A stretch of 64,000 nt of DNA. It comes from Epiperipatus broadwayi (taxonomy: Eukaryota; Onychophora; Udeonychophora; Euonychophora; Peripatidae). The position numbers were made by a program, and so were the translations under genes. Shown here piece after piece: positions 26,290-38,139 of the stretch. The notes below the pieces were generated by a model that worked only from the letters and a program-made list of their open reading frames with translations, searched no databases and was not told where the DNA came from. The stretch lies in the NCBI GenBank assembly GCA_028023455.1, contig JAQFVV010000141.1, forward strand, positions 1,746,056 to 1,810,055, given 5' to 3'. Each line of letters begins with the position of its first letter. The stretch's first letter is position 1.

Positions 26290-28010
26290 AAATGTATCAT
26301 GCTTTGATAGATTGGGGATCACAATCAGATCTATTATAATACATTTCTTTGATGATATGCGATTCACTTCTGGATTGACTAATTATCTGATTTCTGGTAG
26401 TTCTATTGAGTTTTCCAATTAATTTTAGTTTTCTTCTTCCACAGTGACACTTCTTCCTTTCCAACCTGGTATTATGATGTTGTTTTGAACTTATTCTTTC
26501 AATATTGGAAGGCATTCATACGTGGACTAATTCTCATTTTTATGCTGTTTTAGATGATTAAATACCCATTCTTTTTCAGCATATGCACGTTTGCTTCTGT
26601 CAAACATGTTAAAATTTTCAACCACCTGCTCAATTATATGTCTTTTGATGACAATCCACGCTCATTCAATACTGAATTGAGTAGCTGTTTCTTAAGATTA
26701 TGTTTAAACTCTGAGTAAGAATATAGAGTGAGTGCTCACAAGTTTGTCACATGCTTTCTATACTAGGAAGTGCAAGGCTCATTAGCTGAATTCTACTTTT
26801 AGAACATCTTGCGTTCAATGCCTTCCTGGCAATTATGACATTGTTTAAACTAACCAAAGTTAATAGGATACATAAAGAATGAGTCCCACTATGCTACAAT
26901 CTTTTTCATACATAGTCACTTCATTTATAGTGTTAATGATGAAATATCTTTTGAAATCGGTAATAAATTTAGCAAGTTCTTCACCAGAATTACCAGGTAA
27001 AACTTTTATTTTAATGAACTGGTGTATAATGAGTCCCATCATGCTTTTGATACATCTTGCAGATGTCTATAAGCATTTTCTATAACTTTTGAAATTATTA
27101 ATAAATTCAACAAATGCATCACCATAATTTCCTTACAGGGCTTTAATTTAAAAAAAACTGGTTTACAATCACAGATGTCTATCAAATATTCACCTTCACC
27201 TCATATATATATATATATATATGAGGTGAAGGTGAATATTTGATAGACATAGACAAACCCAAGCAGCGACACACAGGATATATATATATCTATATATATA
27301 TATATATCATGTCTTTCACTTCTTAAGTTTTTCATGACTATTTTTTGTTCAAATTGATGATCTCGTCCGTAACTGTGTTGCAGATTTTTTACTTTCTCTA
27401 CTAGACTATCATTATCTTTGATTTTAAGGACTTAATATGACTAGCCAGATCATCTATTTGCTTTTATAAAGATTCCAGACTTCTTGATTTTGATTACTCA
27501 CTAACATTTCTGCCTCTTGTACTTGGCTTATTTTAATATCCATCACGTTTGTGCTTGATTTATTTTAACTTCTTGCCCCTCTTTATTTTTTCCTAACTTT
27601 ATTAATAATTTCTTCTGTAATTTGTTTGATTTGGTCTGCTTTTGTTTAGACAGTTTTTATTGTTCTCAGTCATTTCATATTCTATTTTCTGTAAGAACAT
27701 TTCTTTATTTATATTTTGATAATCATATCTTTGTTGATTATCATCTTCAATTTCTGAAAACATCTTCTGACATTTATGATTGTTTTCTTCTATTTTGTTT
27801 AGCAACATCTTTTTTTTTCTTCTGCTTTCTTTAGGAAAATCCGATTTTCTTATTTTATTTCTTTCAACATTTGCAATAACTTGACTGATAAATTTATCTT
27901 TTTTCTCTAAGATTCTTTTTTTATTGATTCATCTTTTTTCTCCACTACTTGTCCAATTTAATTAGTTTTTTTTTCAGCTTGCGTTTTTGCTTTCCATATT
28001 ATTGTCAAAA
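26290..28010 (-). pseudogene. Decayed coding sequence of unknown origin, possibly Gag-like
   Basis: Minus-strand pieces are open over 60-70 codons: 27808-27602 (charged, coiled-coil-like, EENNHKCQKMFSEIEDDN), 27042-26860 (LPGNSGEELAKFITDFKRYF) and 26515-26297 (Lys/Arg-rich, KKCHCGRRKLKL). A GNYGDAFVEFINNFKSY stretch at about 27130-27085 repeats the 27-kb motif, so a short segment is duplicated. The G-x-S/Y-G-x-x-x-x-x-F-I-x-x-F pattern recalls the start of a Gag capsid domain, but this is only a resemblance. Stops separate all pieces. Confidence 0.3.
27175..27250. repeat. Perfect 76-bp palindrome with (AT)n centre
   Basis: Arms of about 30 bp, CTATCAAATATTCACCTTCA on the left and its exact complement on the right, flank a run of AT. 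Another TA run follows at about 27280-27307. Confidence 0.9.
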
Positions 28011-28029
28011 TAATATTACAAAAATATTC

Positions 28030-29470
28030 AAAGATTTGAAATAAATCATATGTTTTTTTTTTCTTTTATATATAATAAGTGTTGAGCACATCCCCCATCT
28101 ATACAGTCAGTCAACTTATTGCCTTTAAATACCTCAGTTTTATTATTCCTTAGCTTATTTGTTTTTTATTAGTCCTAATTATACTAATATTGTTCTTATT
28201 AACCTACCTATATAATAATATTTTTTTTATTTTAAGACTTCTTACGTATTTCTTTTCTCCACTTATTATTCAAATCACCTTTCACTTTTGTTTGTATAAC
28301 ACTATCTTATTTCTCTAAGGGTTTATATTTTCTCTCATATTCATAATATGTTCTGGCAGTGAATTAATCATAATGGCCAATTACAATATAACAAGATTAA
28401 TATCAAGCAGAAGTAACCTGGGATACTTAAGCCCTACAATGGGTGTCAAATGTAAACCTACTAATCTTGAATCTGAAGATCAGATACAGCCATGGAAGCC
28501 CAAGCCCAAAACATAGTAGAAAAATTATCATAAACCCCTCAAGCACATATTAGCATTCAGAGTAATATATGTTATAATCACACCACTTTTGGTGAGGCAT
28601 GCAACAGTCTTATTGGTCTAATCAATAACTAAGCTGAGAATACCAAGAAACGTAATCATCTTACAGCCTATTGCTGATAATTTTAATTTCACGCAATATT
28701 TCTTGCTCATCATATGGGTGTAAACTCGAACTGCTTGTGTATGCTAGAATTTTTATTAGTTCAGGCATGCCATAATATTTATGATCAATATAACATTACT
28801 AGAAATCTAGATTTAAACATATACCCTTTGAAGAAATCATGTCAGCTCAAAATAATAAAGTTTTTAAGATTTTTAAACCTCAATTGCGATTATTGTTGCT
28901 GCACTTAAAAAAATTGATGAAATACGCAAATGAATATTTAACAAAGGGTGACATCTGGTTAGAATCTTGCAAGTCATATTTTCACCCTCTCAAACCATTA
29001 GCAATACAACAATCACATTAAAAATATATAATGCACATACATATAATTATATATCATATATACAACATATAGTAACAAATTAGTAAAATTGACAATTATC
29101 AATTTAGAGAAAGATCAATTAAATATTTATACACACATATAAATATTGTGAAAAGTAAATACTTAAAATTATTTCAGTTCTTGTACTTAGGCCTTTTATA
29201 TTGGTGTCAGACAATTCGTCAAAAAATGGAATTATTTATATAAAACAATTAACAAGTTCGTCATTTATAATATACATATGATTCTTTTTACTTTGTTTCC
29301 CATCATGGAATATTTACATATATTTTCATTTAATCATCGTTCAAAAATTCACTTTGAATTAACTATTTATTCCTATGCAGATCATACTCATATTTATTCA
29401 TATGTTCTTTCTCTTCTTTTTAAGGACATGTAACTTGTGCAAAGTTTAATAAACATTATCTGTCAATTAT
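28030..29470. other. AT-rich non-coding DNA upstream of the PLE
   Basis: No continuous coding signal. About 28380-28640 is less AT-rich and may be an old repeat. No PLE motifs upstream of RT motif B are recognisable here, so the PLE at 29.47 kb is truncated at its 5' end. Confidence 0.5.
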
Positions 29471-29473
29471 TGT

Positions 29474-30547
29474 TTGAATATATATGTTAGGTTTAATGAT
29501 TGCTTTTATAAAATGAATTTTGGTTGCCCAATGGGTCTTCCGGTGGTATCACAGATTTGTATTTTTTTTATTTCTAGTTATGAGGTTAATATATTGTCTC
29601 AGATAAAATATAAAGGAATTAAAATATATTGTAGATATGTTGATGATGTATTTATATGTGCACATAATGAAATAATATTTAATTTGTTTAATGAGTTAAA
29701 TATGATTAATAATATAAAATGGGTGTTAAATGAAAAGAAGGAAGATTCTATAAAGTTTTTAGATATATTTATTAAAAGAAATAATAATATGTTTGATTAT
29801 AATATGATTTTAAAGCCTGTGGAAATTAGGGGTTATATTCCATATAATTCTAAAGTTCATATGAGTCATATATTAGCTGGTTTGAAGTCATTTTTGTTTA
29901 GAAATGATTATTTGTGTAAATTTATTAGTGATAAAATTGAAAATATTAATGTATATATTACTGATATGTTGAATGTTGGTTATGGAAGGAAGATTATTTA
30001 TAATACAATTACAAAATATAATCAAAATAAAAGTAATAATAAGAAAATATTAAGTAAATTAAAAAGTGATAAATTGATTTCTATTCCTTTTGTATCTAAT
30101 CAACAAGATAAATTAATTAATCAACAAGCTAAATTAATTAATAAACTTTATAGTGGTTTGTGTGGAATTTCTTTTTTCTCTTCAAATAATATAAATGATA
30201 TGATAAATAACTCCAAAGCCAATATTTCTAAGTTTGAATTAAGTTATGTTATATATATGTTGGAATGTGGTTGTGGAATAAAATATATAGGGGAATCCAA
30301 ATGTACATTACAAAAACGATATAATGATCATAAGACATTATATAAACGTGTACAGAAAGAAAATATATCTTCAGTAAATATGAATACTCCATCAATTATA
30401 TTTGATCATAATAAAACATGTAATTATGGTTTTAAATTTAATAATAGAGATATAAAAATTATTCAAATTGAAAGGTGTACTGAAAAACGTAAAATTAAAG
30501 AAGCAATGATGATATCTAGGAATAGAGGTAGTTTAATGAATAAATAA
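29474..30547 (+). CDS. 5'-truncated Penelope-like element: reverse transcriptase end plus GIY-YIG endonuclease
   Basis: The frame is open for 357 codons from a TTG; the first ATG is codon 14, so this is a truncated frame and not a native start. The RT part has motif B (GCPMGLPVVSQ, residues 18-28), the catalytic YVDD (55-58) and the PLE-specific RGYIPYNSKVHMSHILAGLKS segment (119-139). A Lys/Asn-rich linker follows, then a GIY-YIG nuclease: VIY (259-261), CGCG, YIG (271-273), KR and H near 281-286, and FDHNKTC with IERC....IKEA towards the end. PLEs use such a nuclease for target-primed insertion. RT motifs before B are missing, so the copy is dead, yet the remaining frame has no stop. A short internal duplication (DKLINQQ/AKLIN) lies at 212-223. 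A hammerhead-like RNA follows at 30640. Confidence 0.85.
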   Translation: MNIYVRFNDCFYKMNFGCPMGLPVVSQICIFFISSYEVNILSQIKYKGIKIYCRYVDDVFICAHNEIIFNLFNELNMINNIKWVLNEKKEDSIKFLDIFIKRNNNMFDYNMILKPVEIRGYIPYNSKVHMSHILAGLKSFLFRNDYLCKFISDKIENINVYITDMLNVGYGRKIIYNTITKYNQNKSNNKKILSKLKSDKLISIPFVSNQQDKLINQQAKLINKLYSGLCGISFFSSNNINDMINNSKANISKFELSYVIYMLECGCGIKYIGESKCTLQKRYNDHKTLYKRVQKENISSVNMNTPSIIFDHNKTCNYGFKFNNRDIKIIQIERCTEKRKIKEAMMISRNRGSLMNK

Positions 30548-30639
30548 TCGGCTAATATAAAGACAACAGAATTGTGGGAAATTTGAATAGATTGAATGAT
30601 GGATAATGCAAGTTTTGATTTTTTGTACGTTTGTATTAA

Positions 30640-30682
30640 CAGTTGATAAAGATTGTCAGTGAAACAATTGAAAGTACTTCTG
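30640..30682 (+). ncRNA. Hammerhead-like RNA at the PLE 3' end
   Basis: Outer helix CAG/CTG (30640-30642 with 30680-30682), core TTGATAAA (30643-30650), stem II G-ATTGT / ACAAT-T (30651-30656 with 30664-30669) around loop CAGTGAA, GAAA (30670-30673), then GTACTT. Stem III would be a single G-C pair and the cleavage triplet CUU. Compared with the canonical core CUGAUGA, positions 3 and 8 are U and A. It lies about 95 bases after the stop codon and about 55 bases before (TA)n. Confidence 0.6.
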
Positions 30683-30737
30683 GTAAAGAATATATTATTT
30701 AATTTTGAATAATGTGTTAAATATATTTGTTTGAATT

Positions 30738-30845
30738 ATATATATATATATATAATATAATATTATTTAATATAATATTATTTATTTAATATAATATTAT
30801 TTATTGGATTTATACGTCTTTTTTGTTTATATATATATATATAGT
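30738..30845. repeat. (TA)n and AT-rich tail fused to another PLE-like end
   Basis: TA repeats are followed by three copies of an AATATAATATTATTTA-like word and then TTATTTATTGGATTTATA..GTC, which also ends each arm of the palindrome at 22.4 kb, before a second TA run. Confidence 0.75.
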
Positions 30846-31680
30846 AATTGAAGTAATACTAATAACAATAATAAACAACTTCTAAGAACAAAAAATGTTT
30901 ACAAATTAAAATTTAATAATTAATAATGGTCTCGATATTAGAAAGACGATTTTACAAATTATAAAATATTTGAAAAAAGTATTAAAATATCACAAGTTGG
31001 TATTACAAAAAAAAAAAAAAAAACATATTAGAACTAAATACAAGAATAAAAGAGCAATTATATGTAAGTGACAAACATAAATAAAATACATTGTTCTTTA
31101 TATATAATTTATTGCAACTATTTTTAAAATAATCAAAAGTAACAACTCACTGTATCTTTTCAACATTCCAAGTTAAAATGTATTCTATACGCATACTGTT
31201 TTCATAAACATTCCTACAAATGTGCCATTATAACGCATCACTGGAAACACAGATTAAATAAAATTTGATAAATTTTATAGTAATTTACACATATATTTAT
31301 AAACAATTGCATGGAATTGTTTTTCCTGATTCTGAAGCATATAATTATGTAAAAAATATAACAAATACTCGTTTATAGAAAGATATATAAAGAATGTTAA
31401 CAAAAAAGAAATGTGCAAATTGCCTATTAAATAAAATAAAATGTACAAAATATATTTTAACTCATATAGATGTAAATTTTATTTAAACTAATATAATTAA
31501 GATTCAAGGCAAGCTTTCTAAGTTTCTCGGCTGATAGAGGAAGATCGGATGTTAGATATTGCACTCATGAATAAAATTGCAAACATTGGAAAATAAATAT
31601 TATTGGCTTGAGAATATGTTCACTTATGAACTCGCATTTATATAGAAACATTAACTACAGTAACAACAACACTAATAACA
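30846..31680. other. AT-rich non-coding DNA
   Basis: Nothing recognised. Confidence 0.5.
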
Positions 31681-31684
31681 AAAC

Positions 31685-31837
<153 letters not shown>

Positions 31838-31849
31838 ACTGATAATAGA

Positions 31850-32601
31850 TAAAAATATTTTAAACAAGTTTATTAGGTAAAACACAGAATTAATGAAACA
31901 CAATTAAATCATTTAATTTATTTATTGTAATTTATTTTAGACGAAATAAAATGAAATACTTTATTAATTTTTTTTTTTTTAATTTACAATAATCAATAAC
32001 GGCAGTGAAATTTAGCAGCTTAGACTAAATAATCAATAAATTATTGATTTTTATAAATAATTAAAACTGACTTAAACAAAATTAATTTTGATATAAATAT
32101 TTAATCATGTTACTCATTTAAAATTATATACCAACAAAATTTTATCTACAAATTCGTTAATTATTTCAATAAAGTCTCATTTAAAATTTGAAATATGTAG
32201 TATTGTGAAATTCATTTTTATTATTAATAGCACATTGGATCTACAATAGTTTGAATGGGCTTTTTGCATTCATTTAGTGTTGTTATTTTTTTTAAAAAAA
32301 TATGTGTAGAATGCTTGTTTCTGCTTAGTATATTGATTTTTATTTGTAAATTAAAGATATTATCGTATTTGATTTTAAGTTTGTGTTCGAGTTGACTTAT
32401 TTTTTAAATATTTATCTGAATATCTACAAAAAATAATAATTATTTTGCTAATTAATTTTTCTATAATAATATAATGCAAAAATGATTATAATCATAAAAA
32501 ACAAGAAAAATAATTAATTTTAATCAATACATTATTATATAAAGTAAAAATAATTATGTACAGATACACATAAATTATTTCAAATAGTGATGATTAAAAC
32601 A

Positions 32602-32687
<86 letters not shown>

Positions 32688-33925
32688 TAAAAGTTCAATA
32701 TAAACCGATATATCAACAAATATTACAAATAAAAAATATATTTATTTTCATAATCTTTGTCTATTACAAAAGTTAGATTTGCATAGTTCTATAAACTATA
32801 CAAAATACTAATTTGATAATAAAATCAGAAGTTCCATCTTTTTCAAACTACTATAAAAATAGTTAAAGATTATGTAAATATATATATTTAATTTTTTAAT
32901 AGGCTGTTGGCTTGATAAAAAAAACATTGATGGTTGTAATTTGTATAATGAATTGTTGGTAATAATAATAATTATATAAGTATACCCCTTATTTAAAAAA
33001 AAAAAAACTTTGTAATTTTAGATTAATAATAATATTTGATATAGTAGTTCTGCAATTTACTTAAGTGATTTTTTTTTTTGTTTCAGTCAAGCAGAAAGTT
33101 GAATTCACATTATTAAAGAAGTAATATAATTTTTAATGTAGTGGAATCTTTTTAATTTTTTTAACTTTTAATATAAATAATAATAGGTATTAAAATATTA
33201 GATTTAAATTATTATCATGAACATTCAAATGTTTATAACATTCTTGCAACTTTTCAAGTACATTTGAAAAAAAAAAACCCAACTATTATTCGAATAAATA
33301 ACTGTATTTGTAAAATTATTAACAAGTTGTAGTCTAATGAGAAAGACAAAATTGTAATAATTCGAAATAACAATAACGATAAAAGTTTTAATTGTAAACT
33401 AACACCATTGTATTTTAAAAGTGAATTGTAAATATGGTTTTATATTCATTAAAAAACCAAAGCAAAAATAATAAATATTTTGCAATTATTATTTCATTAT
33501 AAAGTCAAAATCTTTATACGTCTGTATATTTAATAAAACTAAAATCTATTATTCTATTGGTAGGTTGATAATTGATTGTCGAAAGAGAATTTTGATTACC
33601 ATCAATGATAAAGATACAATAAATTATTAGAACACATATTGTAGAAAACATTAATTTACCACATAAATAAATAAATAAAAACAAATAAATGCACAATTAT
33701 CTAAATTAGTGATTATGAATCTGTATTTGTTAGTATTTATCTATTTATATTAACCATAATTTTTATTTATAAACATTGTTATTTTCTAAACAGTAGAGTT
33801 TTGAATTCGTTGTATAATTATTTCCTTTTTATTTTCGGACCTCATTTTTATCAAATCTAATATTTAAAGTGTATTTTTCTTTTTCATTTTATTTGTCATT
33901 TGGATTAAAAGGTATATTTCTTATT
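31850..33925. other. AT-rich non-coding DNA with a (GAT)n-(AAT)n array
   Basis: A compound array lies at about 32602-32685, eleven GAT units changing to AAT units. The rest has no coding or mobile-element signal. Confidence 0.6.
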
Positions 33926-33928
33926 TAA

Positions 33929-33946
33929 TATATATATATATAAATG

Positions 33947-33991
<45 letters not shown>

Positions 33992-34005
33992 ATAACATTT
34001 TTATA
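33929..34005. repeat. (TA)n palindrome
   Basis: ATAAATGTTATAT on the left is mirrored by ATATAACATTTTTAT on the right of a run of TA units, the third palindrome in this window centred on TA repeats. Confidence 0.7.
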
Positions 34006-34364
34006 AATAATTTTCTTGCTTTATCTTATGTTCCAAAAGTGTTTATTATTCAATAAATATTTACACAAACTATTATAAAATTCATGTAAATTCTATAAAC
34101 TATTTAGAAATAGTAATTAATTCATATAGCGCACTGAAAGCTTATGTAAATAGTCAGAACAGACACTAACCTGTATTCAATGCGCTTTAAAATTCGTAAT
34201 AATTAACCATATTTTGCCTAAAGAGGGATTTTCAATACGATGAATACAAATAATTTGGAGAAAATCAGTTCTAAATCTTTGGCATATTACTCACAAAATC
34301 TAATATAGCAATAACGTCATTTATTTGCATAAATTGATTTCAAGTAAGTTATATGTATATACAT

Positions 34365-34440
34365 ACATACATTTATACACACACATACGTACATACATAC
34401 ATACATACATACATACATACATACATACATACATACATAC
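34365..34440. repeat. (CATA)n array
   Basis: About 15 units of CATA, slightly interrupted at the start. Confidence 0.95.
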
Positions 34441-34631
34441 TGAAGCAGTCGATGACTAATCATCATCGAGCGTCATGCTTCACCATCTATACTAACTTCC
34501 TGTGGAGCCTGCAATTCAGACCTCGCCATAGATATATGCCATTCACCCCCACACTATATGCATAATGATCTAAGAAATTAATAAAATTAAAAATATTTAG
34601 GAAAGTAAAACAGTAGTGTGTGTGATGCATA

Positions 34632-34791
<160 letters not shown>

Positions 34792-35194
34792 TGTGAAGCA
34801 ATAATTTTATTAATATTTATTGCTGAAAATTATACATTTTCTTTATATAATTGTAACTATCTTTTTATATTTATCTATTTTAATTAAAGTGTTGGAATGT
34901 AAAAACAAAGAAAAATGGAGAAGGCTCAAAATACTGAGGTGATTTTTATCTATAGTCGGATTGTTTTCATTAATTAAAATTATAAATCTTAGTTAAAAAT
35001 TAGAATCGTAAGGTATCCCTTTGTTAGTTCATTTGCAAATCTTTATAAATATCTAAAATGGTATTTAGAGCCTTATCTATTTTAAAAATTTTGCTAATTA
35101 AATATTTTTTAAATCAAGAGATTACAGGGATAGCTGTGGGGCAACTGAAAGTGCAGTCTTGGGGGAATTAAAAGGCGTATAAAAAACATAGAAC

Positions 35195-35325
35195 AAAAGA
35201 AGTCAGTTACTTTCAGTCACTTTTTGAGTTGCTTTCAAATACTTGCAGTTGCTTTGAATTATTTTCAGCTACTTTACTTTCAGTTACGTTCAGTTATTTT
35301 GAGTTACTTTGAGTTAGAAAATTCT
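35195..35325. repeat. Degenerate minisatellite, CAGTTACTTT-type unit
   Basis: About ten imperfect copies of a 10-14-bp word such as CAGTTACTTT or GAGTTGCTTT follow one another. The surrounding 35100-35600 is less AT-rich than average and could be part of an old LTR or leader, which I cannot prove. Confidence 0.6.
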
Positions 35326-35329
35326 TTCA

Positions 35330-36440
35330 GAACGTCTTTTCAGTAAAATAAGTTTTCTGAAGTGTTTCCAGATCTGTAAATTTTAAGAAGTCAACAGAAG
35401 TTCGGTGCTATGAACTGTGAGTAGAAAAAAAACACTTTTCTGTGGGCCTCTCAGAAGATTTTTGACTAATGCCGTCACAGTCCATCTATCTGACCTGCCG
35501 TACAAGATGACTGTGTGATTGCTGACTGCTTATACTGCATCTGCCGGCTATGCTGATATGTAACCTCACGTAATATAGAGCTGCCTTAATATGTAAATTT
35601 GTTTTGTAATTTCTAATAAGATGTAGTTAAACCATTGTATTTTAATTTGCATATTAATTTATAAGTTCCTGCTAATTTTCCTCCTTGACTCTCTCTCTCT
35701 CTCTCTCTGTAATCCCTTACTAGTATTATGTAATTCTAATTATGCTCTTTATGCTTAATTAGGTTATATAGCTTTGTGCGGCTCCATTGATATTTAATTT
35801 ATTTTGTTTAATGTATATATATCTACAATTTATTTTCTTTAATATGCCAATAATATCCCCAAACTTGCAAGTCTGAAAAAATGGGAAAATGATTGTTTAA
35901 TTTGTAAAGAAACGGGGGGGGGGGTTCATTTAAAACCTATCAATTAAGTTTTGTTTATATTAACATAGAAATTGTTCACCAGTTTGTTTTTATTTTAAAT
36001 TCTTGAGTTTATTTAAAATCTTTTACTGTGGATGAATGATGCTAACTTTGGTGCATTGAATTTGTCTTTAAATTTTCATTTCAAAAGATCGCTAACTTTA
36101 TAATTAGGATCATACCTTCTTGCTATTGCCTTAAGGGCTAATCCTATCAATTAATACATATATGGGAATCGAAATTTAAATATAAATTTTGTCAGTTTAA
36201 TGTTCATTTCAATAAAAAATTTATTAACAATAAATAGTGATTACATACTAATAAAGGATAAATAAATGAATAAATTGTACAATAACATGATTATACAATG
36301 TTCTACATGTCATCTGGCTTGATTATGTTATGAGAGCACAATGTTATACTCTTATGTGGTTAGGTATAGTGAAGAGATTCAAAGAACTTGTTTAATGGTA
36401 TTAGCATTTTTAATATAAACATGAATATTTTCTTTTATAA
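35330..36440. other. Non-coding DNA
   Basis: Contains a (CT)n run at about 35691-35709 and a G run at about 35915. No coding signal. Confidence 0.5.
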
Positions 36441-36444
36441 ATGA

Positions 36445-38130
36445 CTATTCTATAATGCTGGGTAGGTGGGAATTGATAATCAGGAAAAGGAAAGAGCAAT
36501 TAAAGACCAATGTGTCAGCAAAGACTTTACTGGAGGCAAGGAGCTGGTCACATTTCTTGATTTTTTTGAGCGTTTGATAGAACAATGGTATGATTTGTGG
36601 CGGGGGTAATTCCATGAGACTTTTGCATCTCACTATCCATATGGAATAAAGGACAAATGTAGAAAGCCTTATTATTGAAAAAAACCCATTATGAATGGCA
36701 TTTTCGAGTGAGAAAATCATATCAGGTCTTATGTTGGAATTGATTATAATTATATCTTTCAGAGTTTTAAGTCTTGGGCACCGGTGTATAATATGGTCTA
36801 TGGTTTCATCTTCACGAGCACACAGACCCATATAGGGTCAATGCTGGTAAAACCTCTTCGGTGATAAAGAAACCAATTCGTGGGTAGCGCATTAAGATTT
36901 ATTTTAATGATGAAGTCAAGGAATTTGGGTTCCAGACTCCATCTTTTGAAGTGTGTAATGAGTCTTTGGTTGGTTATTTTTAGGCTGGTTTTAATGGGTT
37001 GTTGATTATAGTTGATTATATTGTATGCTTCCCATAAGGTGATATTTTGGTTAAGGTTAAAGGATATTATCGGGTTATAAAGTTGTAGTTGTTGTATTAG
37101 GGATGCTATCCATGAACTGGAAGAGGGTGGATGACAATCTGTGGTTTTAATAATGTTAGAGTATCCACAGGAGAGGATCAGATTATGTAGAGTGTTGTGG
37201 GTTTTCTGTAAAATGATTGCTTGTATTGAGTGGAATGACAGTCCATTGAACCTGCGTGGTCGTTGGATACCTCGCAAGCTAATAGCAACTGTCCTTCCTC
37301 TCCAGAGAAGTTTGGTGCATAATCGGTTAATTTTATTTTGAAACTGTTTAGACATTTTAACGAATGGAAGATAATATGAGATTTTTGGCATTATGATCAT
37401 GTTGAGGAGGTCAACCTTTCCATATAATGAAAGGTATACTCTAGAGAGTGAAGTGGTGATGGCTTCAGTTGAATGGAGGATTGCATCTTGAATCTCTCTT
37501 GCCATTGCAGTTGGAGTTTTGTAGATTGGAAAACCTAGGTATCTTTGGGGTTTTGCAGAAAAGGGAGATTTAATTTGTTTACCAGACATTATCTTCCAGA
37601 TGGAAGATTTGTTAAAATTTATTTGTAGGCCAAGTTTCGCTGTATTTCTGTTTAATATGTTCATGAGATGAGGAAGGTATTTAGTGGTAGGAAGCACAAC
37701 CATGATGTCATCAATATATGCAAATACATTGAAGCTTTTATTGAGAGAGGGAAGGAAAATTCCAGGGAGGTTTTTTTCTATATCCTTCAGAAGAGGGTTG
37801 ATGTATGCTGTGAAGAAAAGGGCACTGAGCGGGGATTCTTGAGGGATTGACTTGTATGGCTTGAAGCCTGGTGTGATCTTGCCATCAAGAGAGAGAAAAA
37901 TGTCTCTGTTGTTGAGCAGATTGCTGATCATCTGTACAATCCCAGTTGGAATGTCGCATTCCAACAGAATATCCAGAAGGATGTTTATCTGGACTGAATC
38001 AAATGCTGTTGCAACATCCAGCTGAACAGCAATAGGTTTTGAATAAGAGTGATTATTCATTACAATTTGTTAAATTACTCAGGATTGAAAACAGGTTATT
38101 GCGCAAGAGGTTAGACCATTTCCAAGCTTT
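36445..38130 (-). pseudogene. Decayed R1/jockey-like LINE: reverse transcriptase and C-terminal zinc motif
   Basis: A 420-codon minus-strand frame (38060-36798) starts just before RT motif A, LDVATAFD (residues 14-21). It continues with motif B SIPQESPLSALFF (71-83; the usual G-x-P-Q-G has become S-I-P-Q-E), motif C AYIDD (114-118) and the thumb region. Near 36830 a frameshift leads into a second frame, 36831-36445, that begins GLCAREDETIDHIIHRCP, the C..H..C motif found near the ORF2 end in R1/jockey-type LINEs. Upstream, 38061-38130 still resembles RT in another frame. The endonuclease is missing, as expected for 5' truncation. The catalytic aspartates are kept but the element is dead. It is visibly richer in G+C than its surroundings. 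Confidence 0.88.
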
Positions 38131-38139
38131 AAAATGATA

